This document shows positions 56,934-64,000 of a DNA stretch of 64,000 nucleotides, in pieces. Source of the stretch: Liriodendron chinense (taxonomy: Eukaryota > Streptophyta > Magnoliopsida > Magnoliales > Magnoliaceae); the NCBI GenBank assembly GCA_003013855.2, contig PVNU02002367.1:1-64000 (forward strand), in the 5' to 3' direction. Position 1 is the stretch's first letter. Every line of letters begins with the position of its first letter. The notes beneath the pieces are model-generated. The model ran no database searches. It was not told where the DNA came from and saw nothing but the letters and a program-made list of their open reading frames with translations. A program made the position numbers and the translations under genes.

Positions 56934-57025
56934 TGGTATTAGAGCCTCTTGTCTGACGACACTCAACATTTCACTTCTTCTAAAAAAAATAAAAAAATAA
57001 AAAATAAAATAAAAATAAAAATCCA

Positions 57026-57660
57026 ATGGCATTCGGATCTTCTTCCTTCCCTAATATCTTTCATGTGGTTATAATTAGACTTGATCGAACCAACTACATG
57101 TTGTGGTTAGCCTAAATTCTTCCATATATATCTTAAATGGAACAAGTTAATCAGCTACGTTGTTGGAACAAAGTCATGTCCTGCACAATTTCTGGTTATA
57201 GATGGCAATACCAGTACTATAGTTGATCCCAAATTTCTCGAATGGTAGGAGCAGGATCAATCTTTGCTCAGTTGGATTAATGCTACACTTACCCCTAGTG
57301 TGTTATCCACAGTAGCTCGTTTCTCTATGTCACGAGAAGTTTGGGTCTCTCTTGAAAAACATCATACATCGCAATCCCAAACTTGCATTATGCAACTGAA
57401 AAATCAGTTACAAATCGCAAAATGAGGTAATTTCTCGATCTCGGATTATGTTGATAAAATGAACAATATTGTAGATAACTTAACCATTGCTGGCAAACCA
57501 GTCGATGATGATGATTTCATCACTTTGATCATGAATGGAGTTGGACTTGCTTTTGAATCAACGGTCAACTCTGCTCAAGCAAGGGATAATCCAATATCTC
57601 TTGATGATTTCATAGGACTATTACTCAGTGCTGAAATGAGACTTAAAGAATAGAATGCTC
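57026..57660 (+). pseudogene. Copia-D gag
   Basis: From MAFGSSSFPNIFHVVIIRLD at 57026 the usual copia gag text follows: RTNYMLWLA, a stop, then SWINATLTPSVLSTVARFSM, SREVWVSLEKH and DYVDKMNNIVDNLTIAGKPV, DDDDFITLIMNGVG and DDFIGLLLSAEMRLKE. Several stops interrupt it. Confidence 0.9.
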
Positions 57661-58400
57661 TTCCAACAGATCAGACCGTGACAACTCTTTTACACGAATA
57701 GAAACAAGTCATCTTAACGTGGGAAAGGTGTAGTTTCCACAAATCAGCCATCAAATTTCCAGTCTTCTGCAATTCAGAAAGGATCTTTGTGAATTTGTTC
57801 ATCTACTTCACAGCAATCTGCCAATCAAGCTCGTCCAAAATGCCAGATCTATGAACGTATGGGGCATTTTGCCATTAATCGTTACCACCGAATGGATTAT
57901 TCATATGAGGGTCGAGTTCCTACAAAGAAATTAGCAGCCATGGTTGCATCAACAAATTCTCAATTAGGCGATCAACGTGGATCATAGACATTGGTGGCTC
58001 TACACATATTATATCAGATCATGAAAACTTGTCCATGCATGATGAATATCGCGGTATGGACCAAGTTGCTGTTGGAAACGGTGCAGGTTTGCCCATCAAT
58101 TGTATCAGTTCCACTACTTTTTGCCATAAATCCTCAAATTTTTTTCTTAATAATGACTTACATTGTCCTTTTATTTCCACAAATTTACTTTCTGTACATT
58201 AGTTTTCTCGAGATAATGACTGTTATTTTGTTTTTCGTGCTGATGATTTTTTCGTGAAGTACACAAAAACAGAGAAGACACTTTTCCACGGCAAGAGTGA
58301 CAATGGGCTGTATCCTATTCAACTTTCTCACGGTCTTCCAAATAAAAGGGCTTTTGCCTTCATTAGTGAATGGGTTGCCTCACCCATATGGCTTTAACGT
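57661..58400 (+). pseudogene. Copia-D zinc knuckle, protease and pre-integrase start
   Basis: CQIYERMGHFAINRYHRMDY near 57840 is a CCHC knuckle that has lost two cysteines. WIIDIGGSTHIISDHENL near 57980 is the protease motif with D-T-G-A changed to D-I-G-G. NNDLHCPF and ISTNLLSV lead into the pre-integrase region (GKSDNGLYPIQLS). Confidence 0.82.
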
Positions 58401-59232
58401 TTGGGTCATCCTGTATTTCTTATTTTGCAGCATCTAGTCAATAATAAATATTTACCTGTAGCTAGAAAATTTCATAATAAAGTTTTTTGTGACTCATCCA
58501 CTAGGGAAAAACACTCGGTTACCATTTTCTTTATCAAACTCTCTTTCTTCTTCGCCATTACAGTTAGTTCACTTAGATATTTGGACATCTCCACATTACT
58601 CAATAAAAGGTTTTAAGTACTATGTTGTGTTTGTTGACAATTATTCTAGATATACATGGGTTTTTCCAATAAGATTTAAGCATGAAGTTCTCAATTATTT
58701 TGTTAAATTCAAAACAAATATTGAGAATCTTCTTTCATGCTCAATTAAATCTCTCTAAACTGATGGTGGAGGTGAGTACCTAAGCAATCAATTTCAATCA
58801 TTTCTTACTGAACATGGAATTTCTCTTCGCCTATCATGTCCGCACACTCTTGAACAAAATAGTGTTTTCGAATGGAAACATCGTCATAATATTGATATGG
58901 GACTCACGTTATTAGCTTAAGCTGTTATGCCACCACAATTTTGGGTTGAAGTTTTTAATACATCTGTTTATCTGATTAATCGTCTTCCCGTTAAACAACT
59001 TAATTATGCTTCTCCATATGAAAAGTTGTTTCATAAATCTCCATCTTATTCTACTTTACGAGTGTTTAAGTGTTCTTGTTTTTCTTATCTCCAACCATAC
59101 AACAAAAATAAACTCGAGTTTCGATCGAAGCATTGTGGTTTTTTAGGATACTCACCTAATCATCAAGGATATCGTTGCCTCGATATGGAAAATGACCGTG
59201 TTTATCTATATATCATGTCATGTTATTTTTAA
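58401..59232 (+). pseudogene. Copia-D integrase
   Basis: LVHLDIWTSPHYSIKGFKYY and VVFVDNYSRYTWVFPIRFKH open the core. TDGGGEYLSNQFQSFLTEHG carries the second catalytic Asp after a stop. HTLEQNSVFEWKHRHNIDMG is the third motif, with the usual P-Q-Q-N-G-V-x-E-R-K-N damaged. FWVEVFNTSVYLINRLPVKQ and FKCSCFSYLQPYNKNKLEFR follow as in the family. Confidence 0.9.
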
Positions 59233-59689
59233 TGAGTCACATTTTCCTTTTAAGTCCTTGCAGGGTTCAACCACTTCACTCAAGTCTACGTAAGCGCCTT
59301 CACCAATGCTCATATTTCCCTCGTACCACCAGCAACCTCAACCAACACCCCTTACAAACACTATTTCATGTTCTTCTCCAAATACTTCCTTTACCACCAA
59401 CAACATACCTCTTAACAATTCTCCTTCATATGATCCATTTAATCCTAATACCCATGAAGATACTCAATTGCCTAACCTCTCATACACATGTACCTGTTTC
59501 AACATAACTTGAGTCTTCATTCGTACCTCCTCAAGCACCTCAAATACTTGTGCATAAATCCCATAGTTCATCATCCCATCCAATGGTGACAAGAACACAA
59601 ACAGGCAATTGCAAACCAAATCCACGTTATGCTCTCATCACGGCACCTGATGATCAACACTCTCTTGAGCCAACTTATTATAGTTAGAC
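59233..59689 (+). pseudogene. Copia-D integrase-RT linker
   Basis: A low-complexity P/S/N/T-rich linker, seen in two frames, ending MVTRTQTGNCKPNPRYALIT. Copia polyproteins have such a variable stretch here. Confidence 0.6.
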
Positions 59690-60440
59690 TATTAAACATT
59701 CGGAATGGAGAAAGGCAATATGCACTGAATTTAATGCTTTACCGCAAGTTGGGACATGGTCGCTTGTACCTTCTACGTCGAATATGCACGTACGTGTTAC
59801 CAAATAAGTGGGTCTTCAAACTAAAGCGGAATTCTGATGGGTTGATTGAGCGATACAAAGCTAGGCTTGTTGCTAATGGTTTTCATCAACAAAGACTTGA
59901 TTACGTAGAGACTTTTAGTCCAGTGGTGAAACATATCACAATTCGCACTGTTCTTGCGTTGGCCATGCATCAAAAGTGGCCCATTCGACAACTTGACGTT
60001 TAAAATGCATTTCTTCACGACATTCTTAATAAAGAAATATACATCCTTCAACCTAAAGGGTTTGAAGATCCTAATTTTCCTCATCATGTTTGTCGATTTC
60101 GGAAGTCGATTTATGGCTTGAAACAAGCACATTGGGCTTGGTTTCGACGTTTCTCTGATTATCTTGAAGATCTTAGTTTCAGTGAATCTAAGGTTGATTA
60201 CTCGTTATTTGTTTACCATAAAGATGTTGTGCTTCTCATACTATTAGTTTATGTTGATGATATCCTTATAACTAGTAACAATGTTACTCAGATTTCACAA
60301 CTTATTTCATCTCTTGGCAAGCATTTTGCCATGAAGGATTTGGGCCGCTTACATTATTTTCTTGGTCTTGAAGCACATTTTACCAAGACGGGTTATATCT
60401 CACACAAACTAAATATGCAGTTGATCTGTTGAAACATCTT
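59690..60440 (+). pseudogene. Copia-D reverse transcriptase
   Basis: EWRKAICTEFNAL, NKWVFKLKRNSDGLIERYKA, RLVANGFHQQRLDYVETFSP, VVKHITIRTVLALAMHQKWP, the first Asp (RQLDV, then a stop for the usual V-N-A-F-L-H), FRKSIYGLKQA and the catalytic LVYVDDILIT are all readable. The end is FAMKDLGRLHYFLGLEAHF. Confidence 0.93.
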
Positions 60441-60832
60441 AATATGGAGGATGCAAAACCTTATACCACTCCAGCCGCAAGTGGTAAAAAATGGAGTCAT
60501 TTGATGGGGATCCGCTTGATGATCCCACTGAATATCGTAGTACTGTCGGAGCTTTACAATATCTTACACTAACACAACCAGATCTAGCTTTTGTCGTGAA
60601 TCAAGTTTACCAATATATGCATCGACCAACCACTATGCATTAGACTGCAGTTAAACAAATTCTTCGATATACTAAAGGGTCAATTAATGAAGGATTGGTT
60701 TTTCAATCGGGCCATTTAAAACTTGAAGCATACTTTGATACTGACTATGCTGGTAGTCCTACAGATCGTCAATCAACTGGTGGGTACTGTGTCTATCTTG
60801 GTCTCAATCTTATTTCTTGGAGTTCTAAGAAG
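60441..60832 (+). pseudogene. Copia-D RNase H, truncated
   Basis: LTQPDLAFVVNQVYQYMHRP, RYTKGSINEGLVFQSG, LEAYFDTDYAGSPTDRQSTG and GYCVYLGLNLISWSSKK are readable. The text stops at SSKK where the copia-E LTR begins. The remaining 50 or so residues and the 3' LTR are outside the window. Confidence 0.9.
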
Positions 60833-61479
60833 TGTTGGAGAGCCTTCAAACGTGTGTCCGTTGAGTGCTCAGATTGGTCGGGTGACCGGTCTGACTGTTT
60901 GGACAGACTACGAAGGAAGGTTGCTAAACAATGTTTTTTGAGTGCCTAGATCGGTCGGCCGACCGGTCTGCAGAGGGCCCCGACCGGTCGGCAGTGAGGT
61001 AGCGTGACAGATCTATGTTGTGTTTTTCCTCTGAACTGGTTTTGTGCGAGGTGCGACCGATCGAGCGACCGGTCGACTATGCACGCGGTTTCTTGCGCAT
61101 TATGCGCTGGTGCGTAAGAGACTTCTATTTTCAGGTTTCCTACTATATATATGGGATGTATGCGGGCTTAGATTGTATACTAAGGTGTCCAAAGTTTCCT
61201 AATCACATTAGGAGGAGGGGAGAGTGTTTTGAGAGGGAGAGAGCTTGGGTTTTCTTAGTTTTCCTTGCTTGTGGGCTGTTAATCTCTGTAATCTTCTGTT
61301 TATTCATAGTAGATCGCTTTGTGCCATGGTTTTTTACCCGTTGAGGGGGTTTTCCACGTAAATTCGGATTCTCTTGTGGTGAATGCTTGTGTGTGATTGA
61401 TTGCATCTTGTTTACTTGTTTGATCTCGCATTGCTCTGCGCGTTTCGGCGTTCCTCTTCCGCTGTCGGTTTTCCCGACA
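60833..61479 (+). repeat. 5' LTR of copia-E
   Basis: TGTTGGAGAGCCTTC to TTTTCCCGACA. It is homologous to the inverted LTRs of the small copia and has four GACCGGTC palindromes (60890-61070). A TATATATATGGG box lies near 61144. Confidence 0.9.
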
Positions 61480-61481
61480 AG

Positions 61482-61493
61482 TGGTATCAGAGA
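61482..61493 (+). other. Primer binding site of copia-E
   Basis: TGGTATCAGAGA, two bases after the LTR end, matches the tRNA-Met complement at 11 of 12 positions. Confidence 0.9.
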
Positions 61494-61533
61494 TAAAGTT
61501 GGGGTGAAGTAGATTCGAATCTGAGACGAGAAG

Positions 61534-64000
61534 ATGGGATTGAGCGCAAGGTTCAATTTAGAGAAGTTCTCCGAAAAAAATAACTTTGAGCTATGGAAGG
61601 TGAAGGTTGAATCCTTCCTGGTTCATCAAGGGCTTGATGAAGCTCTTGGAAAGTGACTCAAGGCTATGAAAGATGATGAGTGGATGATGCTCGACAAGAA
61701 GGCTAGAACCTCAATCCTGTTAAATCTTACGGATGATGTTCTCCATCATGTCATGAAGGAGAAGACTGTGGCTGAAATGATGGTGAAGCTAGAGAAGGTT
61801 TATGCCAAGAAATCTTTAGAGAATCGCATGTATGTGTGTGGACCCTCGCCGATTTTTTCGCGCTCCCACACAACGTTCTTCTCCCTTTCCTTTCGGAAGA
61901 AGAAGAAGAAGAAGAAGAAGTGCGAAATCGCCGTTTGTGCCATTGGCTTGCCTCGTTCTCGAGGGCTTTGTTTGGTTGTCGTGTTAAGCTGGATATGTTT
62001 AAGTGTGTTTATATAAGACCAGAGTCGCCACTAGCCAATTACTTCGAATCTACAGTCGGCTAGACCCCGTAGAAACGCTAGAGAAGGGAATCCGAAGATT
62101 CCTTCCTCTAAAATGACTCCTGTTGATCTGCGGCCAGAGATTCAAGGTAAGGGATCACGGTTACAGGGTGGGAAGAGGTTAAGCACCCCACACACTGCCC
62201 GTACCGAAGTACGGTCTCTACTTCACAGAATCTATCGAATATTTGAAAGTCTAGTTTAATCCTCGTATATTCTCATGGATGACATGATGCATGAATGCGG
62301 GTCTGAACAGTAAGAGTTTCTGATGGGCAGGTTCCAACAACGGGCAAGCCCAGAGCGTACGCTCGAACTGACAGGTGCTTAATGTAAGATGTATGCAGTG
62401 TGCTTGAATGATCAAGGTGTTTTATGGTGAAGCATGAATGCAGGTCTGAACAGTAAGAGTTTCTGATGGGCAGGTTCCAACAACGGGCAAGCCCAGAGCA
62501 TACGCTCGAACTGACAGGTGCTTAATATAAAGACATATGCATGTGTGTTTGAGTAATCAAGGTGTTTGTAGTGAAGCAGGGGGGTTGGAAGAAAAGTAAA
62601 TGTTGCACTTATGCTAGATGCAAATGAGATGATGCTGGAAAAAGAGTAGCTGGATGGACGGAGGTGTCGCAAGGGTTGGCTTCGAGTGGTTGGATCAAGA
62701 CTTGGATGGCTTGGGAGGCTTGGACCAGTGGTCAGGCTGGGCTGGACCTGGGTTAAACTCTCCTCACTCGGGCTCTCCTTGGTGGAAAAATGGGCTAAAG
62801 GGTGGAGAGATGGACTCAGAGCTCTCGGGCTGAAATGGACTCGAATGGCCTGTTGAAATGAGAAAGGGAGGGGGGTATTTATAGCAGCAGAGAGGGGCAC
62901 TCTCGTAATTTTTTCCAGGCGGCCTGCCATGGGTCGCCCGTACGGCCGCTCCTCGGTTTCCAGTGAGTACGGTCGCTCCCTCGGGGCTGCTGTTGGACTC
63001 GCTGGTCGACTCAGTGAGTTGACTCAGCGGGTCGACTCGGTGGTTTGACTCGACGGGTTGACTCAGCGGGTTAACTCAGCGAGTTGACTCAGTGAGTTTG
63101 ACTTTTTTTGGGATTTTTTGACTGGCCTTTTTTATGGGGGGTTTTCAGGGTGGTGTTTAGGACTGGGTTGACTGGGTTCAGGCTTGAACTGGGCTATGGA
63201 ATGGGGCTTACAAGGGTGAGTTTGGCTGAGTTTGGACTTGGGATTTGGGGGTATGGTCCTCCGTTCAACCAGCTATCTCTACCAACAGTGTAGCCGAAGG
63301 TGGGGTGTCTACAATGTGTTGATGCAGTTTTTCACCTTGAGGATGGCTGAGGGAACTGAGGTGGAAGACCACCCGAGCACGTTCAATAGGCTAGTTTGCA
63401 AGTTGGTGGGGATCGATGAATCGATGAAGGATGAGTATTAAGCATGCATCTTGTTGAATTCTCTTCCAGATTCATATGAGTCGTTTAGGGACTGTGTGCG
63501 CAGGGAGGGAAACCATAAACGTCGAGACCGTTATTTCAGCCCTCCAGTCGAAGGCGATGAGAAAGAAAAGTGTTGACATGGCTTCCCGTTATTCCTCAGA
63601 GGTACTGATTATGAGGGGAAGAAGTTCTGAGCATGGAGGATACTCGAAATTAGGATCTAGGGCTAAGGGCAAAGGTAAGGCTAGGGTGAAGTGCTGGAAT
63701 TGTGGTCATGAGGACCACATGAGAGGGGACTGTCAGAATCCCAGGTTGAAGCAAGAGAGGTATGAAAATTCTTCTGGAGAGGGAGCCAATACCGTAGAGG
63801 ACGGTGGCGATCTGTGTAAAGTTCTGACTATATCTAGCAAGGGATCTTACGGTAGTGACTGGATCCTGGATTCAGGGGCTTCATGTCACGTATGTCATAA
63901 CCTGAGTTCATTCATGACATACAGGGAGTATGGTGGTGAATCAGTGTCTGTGGGCGATGGATTCGCTCATAAGGTTGTAGGTATTGGTACGGTACGCATC
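61534..64000 (+). pseudogene. Copia-E gag, CCHC knuckle and protease, interrupted by a solo LTR
   Basis: The frame begins MGLSARFNLEKFSEKNNFEL, has a stop after LDEALGK, and runs RTSILLNLTDDVLHHVMKEK to SLENRMYV at 61836. It resumes after the LTR at 63319 with LMQFFTLRMAEGTEVEDHPS, FNRLVCKLVGIDESM, a stop, and CILLNSLPDSYESF. A frame change near 63505 is followed by ETINVETVISALQSKAM, the knuckle CWNCGHEDHMRGDC near 63690 and the intact protease motif SDWILDSGASCHVC near 63855. The frame is still open at the window end. Compared with the small copia the protease site is preserved. Confidence 0.93.
61837..63313 (-). repeat. Solo LTR of the element A family
   Basis: On the - strand it reads TGTAGACACC (from 63313) to GGGTCCACA (61837), the same ends as the LTR at 9914-11446, with the TATA box, minisatellite and 143 bp duplication in the same order. 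It is flanked by ATGTG on both sides (61832-61836 and 63314-63318), a perfect 5 bp duplication. No internal element remains, so it arose by recombination between the two LTRs of a former full element. Confidence 0.96.

Larger units (their letters stand above)
56934..60832 (+). mobile_element. Copia-D: decayed Ty1/copia element
   Basis: A primer site (TGGTATTAGAGCC at 56934-56946) is followed on the + strand by gag, a degraded CCHC knuckle, protease, integrase, RT and RNase H in the normal copia order, with many stops and frame changes. RNase H is cut at 60832 by copia-E. Confidence 0.92.
60833..64000 (+). mobile_element. Copia-E: 5' part of a Ty1/copia element (runs off the window)
   Basis: LTR 60833-61479, primer site, gag and protease read on the + strand. 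It is the same family as the small copia at 50044-52847 (similar LTR, gag and knuckle). It inserted into copia-D RNase H. Its gag is split by a solo LTR at 61837-63313. Confidence 0.92.

Overview
This is nuclear DNA of a flowering plant, from a region built almost entirely of nested transposable elements. I see no intact host gene. The LTR retrotransposon lineages, plant mobile domain (PMD) genes, CACTA and hAT termini and captured plant exons all point to a large plant genome. Many MITE-like stretches carry phrases such as GTGGGCCCACC and 'ATGGACGGCGTGGAT'. I associate these with early-diverging angiosperms such as magnoliids, but that placement is a weak inference.

Layout. (1) 1-11446: the 3' part of a giant Tat-type Ty3/gypsy element (element A, + strand). 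It holds an antisense intron-containing PMD gene (1477-2973, - strand), two tandem-repeat blocks, a polypurine tract and a 3' LTR (9914-11446). (2) Element A sits inside the reverse transcriptase of an old Ty1/copia element (copia-I, - strand). Pieces of copia-I run from 11447 to 31111, split by an LTR-like block (13878 to about 17400), MITEs, and a hAT-type MITE (19495-30787) that itself contains a nearly complete Athila-like gypsy element (20575-30272, - strand). (3) 31521-56498: a second gypsy element (element B, - strand) bounded by about 0.57 kb LTRs. It is loaded with a 6.35 kb long-TIR element, a Tat-type pol fragment with its own antisense PMD gene (element C, PMD gene on + at 39955-44097), and a 9.2 kb CACTA transposon (45711-54868). 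The CACTA carries fragments of several unrelated host genes and a small copia element (50044-52847). (4) About 56934-60832: a decayed + strand copia element (copia-D). A younger copia (copia-E, from 60833 past the window end) interrupts its RNase H, and copia-E's gag is in turn split by a solo LTR of the element A family (61837-63313).

How the parts relate. Several nesting junctions are supported by target-site duplications, and some also by a reading frame that rejoins when the insert is removed: TCCATAAT around the hAT MITE in copia-I gag, CAT around the CACTA in a B reading frame, GGACA around the small copia, and ATGTG around the solo LTR in copia-E gag. The most interesting content is the pair of antisense PMD genes carried by Tat-type retrotransposons, and the CACTA element that has picked up a BRI1-like receptor kinase fragment, a UAP56-type RNA helicase exon and an mTERF exon. 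Most coding regions are damaged. The copia-E protease region is the best preserved and the Athila-like pol is close to open. Positions and splice sites were read by eye, so boundaries given as 'about' may be off by tens of bases.
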